Part shown: piece after piece, positions 8,309 through 16,507 of the stretch
Position numbering within the stretch: position 1 is the first letter of the stretch
Layout: every line of letters begins with the position of its first letter
Assembly (NCBI GenBank): GCA_947259105.1
Contig: CAMYKU010000062.1
Coordinates: forward strand, 1-34,862
Length of the DNA: 34,862 bases
DNA from: an uncultured Alphaproteobacteria bacterium
GTDB taxonomy: Bacteria > Pseudomonadota > Alphaproteobacteria > UBA8366 > JADFVY01
Reading direction: 5' to 3'
The notes under the pieces: model-generated
The model's database searches: none
What the model was told of the DNA's origin: nothing
The model's input: only the letters and a program-made list of their open reading frames with translations
Program-made: the position numbers and the translations under genes

Positions 8309-9340
8309 TTACATGCTGTGCTTGGCGATCAGGGCCCTGGCCTCGTCGACCAGCGCCTGGCCGTCGACGCCCTTGCCCTTCATTTCGCCGATCCACTTGT
8401 CGATCACCGGCTGCTCGATCTTGGCGCGCAGCTTGGCGACCTCGCCCGCGGACATCGTGATGATCTCGCCGGACGCCGCGGCCTTGGCCTTGCCCGGGCC
8501 CTCGGCGGCCTCCCAGATCTCGCCGAGCCACTGCGAGAGGGCCATGCCGGAATTGTCGTCAACCACCTTCTTCAGGTCGGCCGGCAGCGACTCGTAACGC
8601 GCCTTGTTCATGGCAATGATGAAGGTCGAGGTGTTGACCCGCGCAATATCGCCGGCGAGAACCGTGTGGTAGTCGACCATCTCGTCGACCTTCAGCGGCA
8701 ATGTCACCTCATAGGGGATCAGCACCGCGTCGACCACGCGCTTGGACAGCATTTCCGGGATCTTCGGCACCGGTGCGCCCACTGGCGTTGCGCCCATCGC
8801 CTCGATCAGCCAGCCGCCGGTGCGGGTCGGCGTGCGGATCTTGAGGCCTTCGAGGTCGGAAGCGGTGCGGACCGGCTTGGCCGAATGGATGACCTGGCCC
8901 GCATGGACGAACATGGCGATGACGTGATAGTCCTCGTACTCGTCGCCATGCCTGTCGAGGAATTCAGTCAGTGCCTTGTTGGTGCTGACAGTATCCCTGT
9001 GCATGAAGGGCAATTCGAAAACCTCGGTCTTGGTGAACCGGCCGGGCGTGTAGCCGGGCAGGGTCCAGACGATATCGACGATGCCGTCACGCACCTGGTC
9101 GATCAGCTGCGGCGGCTTGCCGCCCAGCTGCATGGCCGGGTAGATGTCGATCTGGATGCGTCCGCCGGAGTCCTGTTTCACCTTCTCGGCCCAGGGCACC
9201 AGCATGTTCTTGTGCGCATGCGAGACCGGCGGCAACAGGTGGTGCAGCTTCAGCTTGACCTCCTGGGCGCCGGCCGTTCCGGCAGCAAGCCCCAGGCCCA
9301 TGACGGCGGTGACCGCCGCCAGGAAAACCTTGCGGATCAT
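8309..9340 (-). CDS. dctP: TRAP transporter substrate-binding protein, DctP type
   Basis: 343-aa periplasmic binding protein. Residues 1-25 are a Sec signal peptide (positive start, hydrophobic core, AGA cleavage site before QEVKL). The mature part shows the DctP family layout with GGRIQIDIYPAMQLGG and the conserved-Arg region GLKIRTPTRTGG, which normally holds the substrate carboxylate. The ATG at 9340 is preceded by a strong GGAGGGAGG Shine-Dalgarno. It is the first TRAP gene, and a small inverted repeat sits at 9377-9388 just upstream. The substrate is inferred only from context (aryl-pyruvate oxidoreductase, thioesterase, pobA), so an aromatic carboxylate is possible but unproven. Confidence 0.9.
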   Translation of the reverse strand: MIRKVFLAAVTAVMGLGLAAGTAGAQEVKLKLHHLLPPVSHAHKNMLVPWAEKVKQDSGGRIQIDIYPAMQLGGKPPQLIDQVRDGIVDIVWTLPGYTPGRFTKTEVFELPFMHRDTVSTNKALTEFLDRHGDEYEDYHVIAMFVHAGQVIHSAKPVRTASDLEGLKIRTPTRTGGWLIEAMGATPVGAPVPKIPEMLSKRVVDAVLIPYEVTLPLKVDEMVDYHTVLAGDIARVNTSTFIIAMNKARYESLPADLKKVVDDNSGMALSQWLGEIWEAAEGPGKAKAAASGEIITMSAGEVAKLRAKIEQPVIDKWIGEMKGKGVDGQALVDEARALIAKHSM

Positions 9341-9376
9341 TGTTGGTTTCCTCCCTCCGTTTAATTTGTTGCAGCG

Positions 9377-9388
9377 TTGCTAAAGCAA
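9377..9388 (-). promoter_or_regulatory. Inverted repeat upstream of dctP, possible operator
   Basis: TTGCTAAAGCAA is a perfect 5-bp inverted repeat with a 2-nt spacer, 37-48 bp upstream of the dctP ATG and in an AT-richer patch of the gap 9341-9470. Size, symmetry and place fit a repressor or activator site for the TRAP-thioesterase-iorA operon. No cognate regulator is encoded next to it, so this is a suggestion only. Confidence 0.35.
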
Positions 9389-9470
9389 TCCTAGTCACCG
9401 GGCCCGCGCGAAATCAATCTCCGATCGGATTCCGCCGTCCGCTGGCGTGCGTGGATTCCAATCCGCGGCC

Positions 9471-10586
9471 TTACGGCCAGACCGCATTCGCGACCTCGAC
9501 ACAGCGCTCCAGCTTGCGCCACTGGTCGTCCTCGCCGATCTCGTTGCCGTGCGCGGTGGAAGAGAATCCGCATTGGTGGCTGAGTGCCAGTTGTTCGATC
9601 GGCGCATAGGCCGCCGCCTCCTCGATCCGCTGCGTGATCTCAGCCTTCGATTCCACGGTCGGGAACTTCGAGCTCATCAGGCCGAGAACCACCATCCTGC
9701 CCTTCGGCAGGAAGCGCAGCGGCGCGAAATCGCCGGAGCGCTCGTCGTCGTATTCGAGGAAGAACCCGTCGATGTTCATCTCGTTGAGCAGGATCTCCGC
9801 GACCGGCTCGTAGCCGCCCTGCGCGACCCAGGCGCTCTTGAAATTTCCGCGGCACAGATGGACCGAAACGGTCATGTCGGCGGGCCGGTCCCGGATCGCA
9901 TCGTTGACCATGCGGCAGTACAGGTGGGCAAGGTCGTCCGGGTCGTCGCCGCGGTCGATCGTGCTCTGGCGGATCGCCGGATCGCAGAGATAGGCGAGGT
10001 TGGTGTCGTCCATCTGCAGATAACGGCAGCCGCGCGCGGCAAGGTCGGCGATCTCGTCCCGGTAGGACGCGGCGAGGTCGTCGTAGAACTGCTCGAGATC
10101 CGGATAGATCTCTTCGGAGATGCCCTTGCGGCCGCCCCGAAAATGCAGCATCGACGGCGCCGGGATGCAGACCTTGGGCGTCTTTGTGACCACCGATTTC
10201 AGGAAATCGAAATCCGTCCCCTGGATCGGCCGGGCGTGGCCGATCTTCGAGTCGACCCTCATGGTGGGCGGCTTGAAACCGACCTCGGACCCATCGTCCT
10301 TGCGGAACTTGGCGGTGAACTGGCCGTCGTAGTCGACCGTCACGCCATCCAGGTGCTCGAGGAAATCGACATGGAAATAGGTGCGGCGGAATTCGCCGTC
10401 GGTAATGCCCTGCAGGCCGACCTGTTCCTGCCTCGCCGTGACCTCGCGGATGCATTCGTCCTCGATCGCCCGGAGTTCGGCAACCGGCAGTTCGCTGGCG
10501 AAGAATTTCTCGCGCGCTTCTGCCAGCCGGGCCGGGCGCAGGAAACTGCCGACATGGTCGGCCCGGAACGGGGGGGAATTGGCCAT
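9471..10586 (-). CDS. Cobalamin-independent methionine synthase-like protein (MetE C-terminal domain type)
   Basis: 371-aa single TIM-barrel protein resembling the catalytic C-terminal half of MetE and the short YxjG-type proteins. It lacks the MetE N-terminal barrel. The zinc-ligand pattern is complete: His243 and Cys245 in SVHLCRGN, Glu278 in FFLEYDDE, Cys339 in LSHQCGF. It also has the early RADHVGSFLRP motif (8-18) typical of the short proteins. The ATG at 10586 has a GAGGACAGGA Shine-Dalgarno. It is divergent from pobA and upstream of the TRAP operon on the same strand. It probably transfers a methyl or other group to or from a thiol; whether it makes methionine or serves the aromatic pathway is unknown. 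Confidence 0.8.
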   Translation of the reverse strand: MANSPPFRADHVGSFLRPARLAEAREKFFASELPVAELRAIEDECIREVTARQEQVGLQGITDGEFRRTYFHVDFLEHLDGVTVDYDGQFTAKFRKDDGSEVGFKPPTMRVDSKIGHARPIQGTDFDFLKSVVTKTPKVCIPAPSMLHFRGGRKGISEEIYPDLEQFYDDLAASYRDEIADLAARGCRYLQMDDTNLAYLCDPAIRQSTIDRGDDPDDLAHLYCRMVNDAIRDRPADMTVSVHLCRGNFKSAWVAQGGYEPVAEILLNEMNIDGFFLEYDDERSGDFAPLRFLPKGRMVVLGLMSSKFPTVESKAEITQRIEEAAAYAPIEQLALSHQCGFSSTAHGNEIGEDDQWRKLERCVEVANAVWP

Positions 10587-10764
10587 CGCGTCCTGTCCTC
10601 GGTACGTCGTTGTCTGGTTAAGCGAAAGGGCCCGCGCGGCATAATGCGACGGCCCACCGTCTTGTTCAAGCGCCCGGCGACCGGCTGGAGTCGGGACCGG
10701 CGGGCGTATATGGTCGACGGTACTTGTTTTGCAGAACGTTACACGGGGGCGGGGAACGGGCGCC

Positions 10765-11940
10765 ATGCGCACGCAGGTTGGAATCATCGGGGCCGGGCCC
10801 GCGGGATTGCTGCTCTCGCACCTGCTGCATCGGCGGGGAATCGAATCGATCGTCATCGAGAACCGCAGCCGCGGCTATATCGAGGCGCGCGTCCGCGCCG
10901 GCGTGATGGAGCACTGGGTCGCCGAACTGGTCGACGAGATCGGCATGGGCGAACGCATGCGCCGCGAGGGGCTGGTGCACGAAGGCATCGAGATCAGCTT
11001 TTCCGGCGGCCGCCGGCGCATCGATCTGAAGGCGCTGACCGGCGGCAAGTCGATCATGGTCTACGGACAGCAGGAATTCGTGAAGGATTTCGTCGCCGCG
11101 CGGCTGGCGGCCGGAACGCCGATCCGTTTCGAGGCCGGCAGCGTCTCGGTCCACGATCTCGGCGGCGGCAGCCCGGCAATCCGCTTCACCGACAGCGATG
11201 GTGCGCTGCGGCAGATCGAATGCGACTTCATCGCCGGCTGCGACGGTTTCCACGGCATTTGCCGGCCCGCGATTCCCGACCTCGCGATCTTCGAGAGGAG
11301 CTATCCGTTCGCCTGGCTCGGCATCCTCGCCGAGGCGGCGCCGTCCTCGGACGAGTTGATCTATTCCAGCCACGACAACGGCTTCGCGCTGCACAGCATG
11401 CGCTCGCCCGAGTTGACCCGGCTCTACCTCCAGGTGGCGCCCGACGAGGACATCGCCGAATGGCCGGACGACCGGATCTGGGAGGAGCTGCAGACGCGCT
11501 TGACGCAAGACGGCGGCTGGCGGCTCAACGAGGGCAAGGTGCTGCAGAAGGGCATCACCCCGATGCGCAGCTTCGTATGCGAGACGATGCGCCACGGCCG
11601 GCTGTTCCTCGCCGGCGACGCCGCGCATATCGTGCCGCCGACCGGGGCCAAGGGCATGAACCTCGCGGCCGCGGACGTGCTGGTGCTGTCGCGGGCACTG
11701 GTCGCGTACTACGAATCGGGCGAAACGGCCCTGCTGGACGCGTATCCCGCGGCCTGCCTCGGCCGCATCTGGAAGGCGCAGCGCTTCTCGTGGTGGATGA
11801 CCTCGATGCTGCACGTTTTCCCGGACCAGGACGAATTCCTCCGCCGTATTCAGCGCGCCGAGATTGATTTCGTCACCGGCCACGAAGCCGGCGCCCGGGC
11901 GCTGGCGGAGAATTACGTGGGCCTGCCGTTCGACGCGTAG
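10765..11940 (+). CDS. pobA: 4-hydroxybenzoate 3-monooxygenase
   Basis: 391-aa FAD flavoprotein that hydroxylates 4-hydroxybenzoate to protocatechuate with NAD(P)H and O2. FAD-binding GAGPAG (9-14), the second motif AGCDGFHG with Asp160, and GDAAHIVPPTGAKG with Asp285. Active-site residues of Pseudomonas PobA are present at matching places: Arg44, Tyr200, Ser211, Arg213, Tyr221, Pro292, Thr293 and Tyr384, so activity on 4-hydroxybenzoate is well supported. The ATG at 10765 gives the normal length; upstream in-frame codons have no family match. It is divergent from the MetE-like gene across 178 bp, a likely shared control region in which no clear operator was recognised. No pobR-type regulator is adjacent. 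Confidence 0.95.
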   Translation: MRTQVGIIGAGPAGLLLSHLLHRRGIESIVIENRSRGYIEARVRAGVMEHWVAELVDEIGMGERMRREGLVHEGIEISFSGGRRRIDLKALTGGKSIMVYGQQEFVKDFVAARLAAGTPIRFEAGSVSVHDLGGGSPAIRFTDSDGALRQIECDFIAGCDGFHGICRPAIPDLAIFERSYPFAWLGILAEAAPSSDELIYSSHDNGFALHSMRSPELTRLYLQVAPDEDIAEWPDDRIWEELQTRLTQDGGWRLNEGKVLQKGITPMRSFVCETMRHGRLFLAGDAAHIVPPTGAKGMNLAAADVLVLSRALVAYYESGETALLDAYPAACLGRIWKAQRFSWWMTSMLHVFPDQDEFLRRIQRAEIDFVTGHEAGARALAENYVGLPFDA

Positions 11941-12130
11941 GGCGGACATCAGGGTCATATCCGACCGCATTCCGCGCAGGGCGCCTGAAACGGTCTTCGC
12001 GGCGCACCCGGAAGAACCATCCGAAATCCGTCGCGTTGATCGACTTGGTTAATGATTTCTCAATTTCGCCTCCGCTATGTTCAGGCCGTGAGAGACCGGG
12101 ATGCGGCCTCAACTGAGGAGGGAATTGGGC

Positions 12131-13591
12131 ATGAGATTCAGGTGGGTTTGCCGATTAGGTCTGGCTGCGGTTCCAGGCTTTTTCGCAGCATGGAGCGTTG
12201 CCCAGGCCGGCGAACCGCATCCGTTGTTCGTTGCACTGAACCAGAAGTTGGCGGCAATTGGCGCAGAGTACCGTGCCGATCTTTCCTCTACAGTTTCCGG
12301 CGCCGCCGGGGCCGGCGCAATCCGCAGGACTTCGGCGACCAGGGGGTCGGTCTGGTCCTCGGCATTCCCCCGCATCGGCTCGGGCGACACGAATGATAGA
12401 TTCGCGGCGCTGCTGCGTTGGCGGCTCGCCGGGTGGCGGGCCAGGGCGGAAACCGGCATCTCCGTCATGACGCAAAACCAGTATCTCGGCGCCGACCTCG
12501 CGCCGCTCCTTGGGGCGCGTGACGAAACGGCTTCCAACGCCGCCCTGGTGGCGGCGCTCCGGCGGATCGCCGACAACGAATTCCCGCGGCGTGCGGAACG
12601 CCTGGCCCGCCTGATCGCACAACGGCGGCCGCACTTGGTCGGCTTGCAGGAGGTATGGTCGCTCCAGTGCATCGACCTTGCCGTGCCGCCGCCCGGATTC
12701 GGCTGCGGCGACCCGTCGATCGCCGGCGCCTTCAACGACCATTTGAGCGAAACGCTGTCGGCGCTCACTGCCCGGGGAGCGATCTACCACGCGGTCGCCA
12801 CGGTCGAAAACCTGGACGTCCGGGACATTCAGGCACCTGGCCTGCCGCCCGGCATGCCGTTCGAAATCAACGGCGTGCCGGCCCTGCTGGTCGCGCTGGA
12901 CCGGGACGTCATCCTGGCCCGAAGCGACGTCGTCGCAGCCGGGCCGGTAACCCCGGTAACCTTTCCCTGCGTCCGGCCATCGGCGAACGGGTGCAATTTC
13001 CAGGCGTTCCCCCGGGTCGAGACGCCGGCCGGACCGCTCGCGATCGAGCGGGGTTTCGTCGCGGTCGACGCGACCGTCAATGATAGGAACTACCGGTTCG
13101 TCAACACCCATCTCGAGATCCGCAACCCCGACCCGACCGACCCGCTGTCGAGCTTCTTCCAGGCGGCCCAGGCGGCCGAGTTGATCGAGACGCTGGAGCT
13201 GACCACGCCGGCGGATCGCTCGCTGATCATGGTGGGTGACATCAATTCTTCTCCGGAAAGCCTCGGCGTGCCCGGCCCGCTGCCTCTGCCGGAGCCGTTC
13301 GACGAGGGCATCGTGACGCCCTATACGCAGCTCGTGTACAGTGGTTATGTCGACGCCTGGACGCTGGGACGGCCGCCGCCCGACGGCTCCACCTGCTGCC
13401 AGCTGCCCGATCTTTCCAACATGGCGAGCTTGCTGGACAGGCGGATCGACATGATCTTCGCGCGCGATATGCCGGTCGCGGTCAGGGGCGTCGCGGTGGT
13501 GGGCGATCGGGTCTTCGACCAGACGCCGCCGCCCGGGCCGGCCCTGTGGCCCTCCGACCACGGCAGCGTCACAGCCCGGATCCTGTTCTGA
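12131..13591 (+). CDS. Secreted endonuclease/exonuclease/phosphatase (EEP) family protein
   Basis: 486-aa DNase I-like fold hydrolase. Residues 1-26 form a Sec signal peptide ending AQA. Metal and catalytic motifs in order: VMTQNQYLGADL, GLQEVWSLQ with Glu174, VNTHLE, MVGDINSSP with Asp370 and Asn372, a late DMIFARD, and SDHGS with His477 near the C-terminus. All key EEP positions are present, so it should be an active Mg-dependent phosphodiesterase exported to the periplasm or outside. Whether it cuts nucleic acid, phospholipid or another phosphoester is not decidable. Start ATG 12131 follows a GAGGAGGG Shine-Dalgarno; an ATG at 12101 is in frame but would spoil the signal peptide. It stands alone between pobA and a convergent gene. 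Confidence 0.82.
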   Translation: MRFRWVCRLGLAAVPGFFAAWSVAQAGEPHPLFVALNQKLAAIGAEYRADLSSTVSGAAGAGAIRRTSATRGSVWSSAFPRIGSGDTNDRFAALLRWRLAGWRARAETGISVMTQNQYLGADLAPLLGARDETASNAALVAALRRIADNEFPRRAERLARLIAQRRPHLVGLQEVWSLQCIDLAVPPPGFGCGDPSIAGAFNDHLSETLSALTARGAIYHAVATVENLDVRDIQAPGLPPGMPFEINGVPALLVALDRDVILARSDVVAAGPVTPVTFPCVRPSANGCNFQAFPRVETPAGPLAIERGFVAVDATVNDRNYRFVNTHLEIRNPDPTDPLSSFFQAAQAAELIETLELTTPADRSLIMVGDINSSPESLGVPGPLPLPEPFDEGIVTPYTQLVYSGYVDAWTLGRPPPDGSTCCQLPDLSNMASLLDRRIDMIFARDMPVAVRGVAVVGDRVFDQTPPPGPALWPSDHGSVTARILF

Positions 13592-13623
13592 CGCCGCGAC
13601 GCAATGCTGAGAAATCCGGGCCA

Positions 13624-13672
13624 GAGCGGATCGTGATTGATCGTACTCACGATCAACTGCGTGAATCCGCTC
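13624..13672. repeat. Intergenic palindrome, hairpin 1
   Basis: GAGCGGAT (13624-13631) pairs with ATCCGCTC (13665-13672), and TTGATCGT (13637-13644) pairs with ACGATCAA (13649-13656) around a 4-nt loop. It is the first of three hairpins in the 211-bp gap between two convergent genes. It resembles dispersed intergenic palindromes of alphaproteobacteria; no other copy was seen in this window. Confidence 0.6.
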
Positions 13673-13687
13673 GGCATCATAAAGATA

Positions 13688-13747
13688 GAGCCGATTCTCC
13701 GGGTTGGTGGATCGCCAAAGGCGATTCAATTCAACCCGGATCGGCTC
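13688..13747. repeat. Intergenic palindrome, hairpin 2
   Basis: A 60-bp hairpin: GAGCCGAT (13688-13695) and CCGGGTTG (13699-13706) pair with CAACCCGG (13732-13739) and ATCGGCTC (13740-13747), leaving a 3-nt bulge. The tip is ATCGCC-AAA-GGCGAT. The long, nearly perfect stem suggests a palindromic element rather than a simple terminator. Confidence 0.6.
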
Positions 13748-13758
13748 CAGACTCGAGA

Positions 13759-13783
13759 GTCCGCCTTACCCCGTAAGGCGGAC
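13759..13783. terminator. Perfect 11-bp hairpin between convergent genes
   Basis: GTCCGCCTTAC (13759-13769), loop CCC, then GTAAGGCGGAC (13773-13783), a perfect stem just before the stop of the minus-strand methyltransferase gene. There is no U-tract on either strand, so it is not a textbook intrinsic terminator. As the last of three hairpins between convergent genes it may block read-through both ways. It could equally be a dispersed repeat. Confidence 0.45.
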
Positions 13784-13802
13784 CTCGGCGGCTTGCGGTG
13801 GT

Positions 13803-14573
13803 TCAGGGTTTGGTTGCGCGGTGATTGGCCATGACCCCACCGATGGCGTCTTCCGCCGTCACCGGAGAGAACCCGACATGCTCGAGCAGTTCGGTGATCT
13901 CGCGCGACGAGTAGAACATCTCGATGGCCTCGACGAAATAATTCCGGCAACTCCGGGCTTTTGCTCCGCTGCCGAAAATCAACGCCGTCGCAGACACGCA
14001 GCCCTTCAGGTAGGTGCTGTACAGCGACTGCACGACAGGGTTTTCGGGCCGCAGCATGTCGTGGTGATGGAAACGTCCACCGGGCTTGAGGACACGGAAA
14101 ACCTCGGAAAAGACATCGACGATCTGCAGGTGCCTGGACGCCCACTGCAGGGTCGCGACGTCGAACGAGTTGTCCGGGAACGGGAGTTTATGCACATCGC
14201 CGACGACGCTCTTGATCTCGACGCCATTCTTGCGTGCGATTTGCTGGCCGACATCCTGCATCTCCTGGCTTCGGTCCATCGCGGTGACCCGGGCCGCCGG
14301 CTGTCGTTTCAGGAGCCCTATTCCGACCGCATTGGTTCCGGCGCAGACATCCAGCACCTCGTCGCCCGGCTTCAGATCTACGGCCGAGAGAAACTTTCCG
14401 CGCCAGGTTCTGCACATCCCCAGGCTCGCGACATTGCTTGCGACATCGTAGTAGGGCGCGACATCCTTGAAGACGGCGTGCAACTCGTCGCCCCAGATGC
14501 CGGAGAATGCGTGTTTGCGCTTCTCTTCCCGTCCGGAAAAATACTGGGCGGCAGTGTCTTGCATGTCACTCAT
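13803..14573 (-). CDS. Class I SAM-dependent methyltransferase, UbiE-like
   Basis: 256-aa soluble methyltransferase. APYYDVASNVASLGMCRTWR precedes the SAM-binding motif I EVLDVCAGTNAVGIGLL, which resembles UbiE/COQ5 but has AGTN where UbiE has AGGTGD. Later motifs GDVHKLPFPDNSFDVAT and FRVLKPGGRF are standard. The start ATG at 14573 is preceded by GGAGG about 11 nt upstream; the open frame extends to 14678 but without a ribosome-binding site. The C-terminal part FYSSREITELLEHVGF is typical. The substrate is unknown: a quinone or lipid precursor by family, though it need not be ubiquinone biosynthesis because it stands alone. It converges on the EEP gene. Confidence 0.8.
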   Translation of the reverse strand: MSDMQDTAAQYFSGREEKRKHAFSGIWGDELHAVFKDVAPYYDVASNVASLGMCRTWRGKFLSAVDLKPGDEVLDVCAGTNAVGIGLLKRQPAARVTAMDRSQEMQDVGQQIARKNGVEIKSVVGDVHKLPFPDNSFDVATLQWASRHLQIVDVFSEVFRVLKPGGRFHHHDMLRPENPVVQSLYSTYLKGCVSATALIFGSGAKARSCRNYFVEAIEMFYSSREITELLEHVGFSPVTAEDAIGGVMANHRATKP

Positions 14574-14949
14574 CGAGCCTGGCCTCCAACGTTTCCGGGC
14601 CGCCGCAGCGGCCATGTCCAAACAGCCATCGCGCCGAGTGCGCGCCGCGCCGGAAGCGCAAAGGCCGGGGATGGGCAAAGATCACTCATTTCAAGCTTCC
14701 TGTTTCTATATCGGGAGATGTTGCGACAGCGTTAATGGGACGGTCGCGCCAGCCGGTAACGTCGCGAATATACGTCCGGCCATCTCTGCAAACCTTGATC
14801 GAGGTCAATATTGATCACGACTCCCAAGTTGAACGGGGTAATGAAAAGCGGACATATTCTTGGTGAGTATCCGCTTTCGGGTGGCAGGCGGCAAGGCTGC
14901 CACTTCGCATACCTCGGAAAGGCAATGCGCGCTCGTGGCATGCCGAATT
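14574..14949. other. 376-bp intergenic region with one weak hairpin
   Basis: No gene with family similarity or a good ribosome-binding site was seen. AAAGCGGA (14845-14852) can pair with TCCGCTTT (14870-14877); read on the minus strand the stem is followed by CATTACC after TTTT, so it may be a weak terminator for the small gene ending at 14950. The part before the methyltransferase start contains its ribosome-binding site and presumably its promoter. Confidence 0.4.
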
Positions 14950-15231
14950 TTACTCTCCCGGAAACGTCCCGTCGGGCGTCACGATAAGGCCATCGGTCAA
15001 CGGTAAGAATGCATGCCATCCACCGTCGTCGATCGCACCTGTGACGCGGATATTGCCATCGGGCTCGTCGTCCCAGCGCACTTGGACCTCGATCTGGTAG
15101 GCCAAGCCATCAGGGCTTGCGACGTCGTAGGCTTCGACCTGGTCGACCAGGCCCTTGAGCTCTTCGTATGGCTTTGTTCGGTAGATCAAGAGCTGGCCTG
15201 CCAGAACGGCCTTTGCTTTACCTGCGTCCAT
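14950..15231 (-). CDS. Small conserved-looking hypothetical protein, 93 aa
   Basis: Not recognised. 93-aa acidic soluble protein with no signal peptide or membrane segment. It has a helical start (MDAGKAKAVLAGQLLIYRTK) and a beta-rich second half (YQIEVQVRWDDEPDGNIRV, then DDGGWHAFLPLTDGLIV). This layout resembles small orphan proteins sometimes found with MORN-type genes, such as the one directly upstream (63 bp). ATG start at 15231 with only a weak purine stretch. Codon use and lack of a competing frame support it being real, but the function is unknown. Confidence 0.6.
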   Translation of the reverse strand: MDAGKAKAVLAGQLLIYRTKPYEELKGLVDQVEAYDVASPDGLAYQIEVQVRWDDEPDGNIRVTGAIDDGGWHAFLPLTDGLIVTPDGTFPGE

Positions 15232-15294
15232 TGAGCAAGCGCTCTCGATTGTTTTGGCGCGCTATCAAGAGCACGCAATAACAGGATAGCCCCG

Positions 15295-15978
15295 TCAGGC
15301 CGGATTCATTGCGGCGACGACATCGTCCGGGAAGCTTCTTGTGTTCCTGTCGTCTTCCTCGGCATATCGCGGCAGGCTGGCGTCGGTCTTCTGCCGCTCG
15401 ATGTAGGTTTTCTTGTCGACAACGGCGTCCTCGATGTGGAACTTCGGAAAGCCTGGATCGAGATTTCCCTTGTGGTCCCATTGTCTTTCTATGCCGTGAC
15501 GCCCGTCCCTCCAGTGCAACTCGTGCCACACGGTGACTTGATCCTCATTCGCCCACCATTCGAAGCCGTGCGGATAGCCGTCCTTCATCGAATGTATTTC
15601 GGATATGTAGTGACCGCCGTTCTCACCGCGATGGCGCCACAGATCGTAACCCGTGCCACGATCCAGCGCATAGGATCCCATCAAGGTTCCGTCGTCGGCC
15701 CACTGCCGGGCGGTGCCGTGCGGCAGCCCGTTCTCGTAGGGCGCGGCCAGTTCCAGGCAGCCGTCGTCCCATGTATATTCCATCCCGTGCTTAACGCCGT
15801 GCCTGACCGGCGTTTCGATCGTCAGGGTGCCGTCTTCGTCGTAATACCGGTAGCCGACGATCTCGCCGTCAACAGTGCATTCCCGCTTTTCCAAACTGGT
15901 ACGGCCACCCTCCGACCTGTAGGCCGAAACACTTCGCTCGACCGCGTTATCGGGGATGTCGGATTTGTATTCGGTCAT
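15295..15978 (-). CDS. MORN-variant repeat protein, YwqK-antitoxin-like
   Basis: 227-aa protein with repeated short beta units of the MORN-variant kind: GYRYYDEDGTLTIETPVRHG, then KHGMEYTWDDGCLELAAPYE followed by NGLPHG, then ARQWADDGTLMGSYALDRGT, and later KDGYPHGFEWW and RDGRHGIERQWDHKGN. Such repeats are found in proteins annotated as YwqK-family antitoxins and in surface-associated proteins; function is often unknown. No signal peptide. The ATG at 15978 directly follows the aroQ stop (TGAATG, no gap), suggesting translational coupling to aroQ. The C-terminal 50 residues have no repeats. The small gene downstream could be a partner, but nothing in it looks like a toxin. Confidence 0.7.
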   Translation of the reverse strand: MTEYKSDIPDNAVERSVSAYRSEGGRTSLEKRECTVDGEIVGYRYYDEDGTLTIETPVRHGVKHGMEYTWDDGCLELAAPYENGLPHGTARQWADDGTLMGSYALDRGTGYDLWRHRGENGGHYISEIHSMKDGYPHGFEWWANEDQVTVWHELHWRDGRHGIERQWDHKGNLDPGFPKFHIEDAVVDKKTYIERQKTDASLPRYAEEDDRNTRSFPDDVVAAMNPA

Positions 15979-16416
15979 TCAGCCGACGAGCTTCGCCGCC
16001 GCCTCGACCGCCACCTCGTAGCCGTGGCTGCCGAAGCCGCAGATGATGCCGGTTGCGGCCAGCGAAATATAGGAGTGATGGCGGAATTCCTCGCGCCGGT
16101 GGATGTTTGAGAGGTGCAGTTCGATCACCGGGATGTCGCAGGCCTGCAGCGCATCCATGATCGCCACCGAGGTGTGGGTATAGCCGGCCGCATTGATGAC
16201 GATGGCGGCGCAATCCGTGCGGCCTTCCTGGATCCAGGTGACGAGTTCGCCTTCGTCGTTGGACTGGCGGAAATCGACCTCCACACCCAGCGCCGCGGCG
16301 CGCGCATGCGTCTTCGCCTCGATGCTGGCGAGGGTCTCCGTGCCGTAGATTTCCGGCTCACGCGTGCCGAGCAGGTTCAGGTTCGGCCCGTTCAGAACCA
16401 TGATTTTCGCGGTCAT
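15979..16416 (-). CDS. aroQ: 3-dehydroquinate dehydratase, type II
   Basis: 145-aa cytoplasmic type II dehydroquinase that converts 3-dehydroquinate to 3-dehydroshikimate. [17 protein letters not shown] (9-25) contains the catalytic Tyr24 and Arg19; [13 protein letters not shown] and NAAGYTHTS (75-83) line the active site; the catalytic His101 is in IELHLSNIH. Full length for the family. ATG 16416 with a GGAAG ribosome-binding site. The gene can serve aromatic amino-acid synthesis or quinate breakdown. The presence of pobA and pcaD makes a link to protocatechuate possible, but no quinate dehydrogenase or dehydroshikimate dehydratase was seen, so the biosynthetic role is the safer reading. Confidence 0.93.
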   Translation of the reverse strand: MTAKIMVLNGPNLNLLGTREPEIYGTETLASIEAKTHARAAALGVEVDFRQSNDEGELVTWIQEGRTDCAAIVINAAGYTHTSVAIMDALQACDIPVIELHLSNIHRREEFRHHSYISLAATGIICGFGSHGYEVAVEAAAKLVG

Positions 16417-16507
16417 GCCGGGATCGCTTCCATTGGCTGTGATCCGCGCACGCTATGTCAGCGAACGGCGTTTCGCAAGCGCCGGATGGTCGCAGTCGAA
16501 TCGCGGC

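Noticed and set aside
9447-11867. 806-codon plus-strand frame across the MetE-like gene and pobA
   Set aside because: Shadow frame: it spans two divergent real genes and the promoter region between them, and shows no domain.
13626-13672. Possible tRNA or small RNA gene from strong base-pairing between convergent genes
   Set aside because: No cloverleaf, T-loop or anticodon layout; the pairing is simple palindromes.
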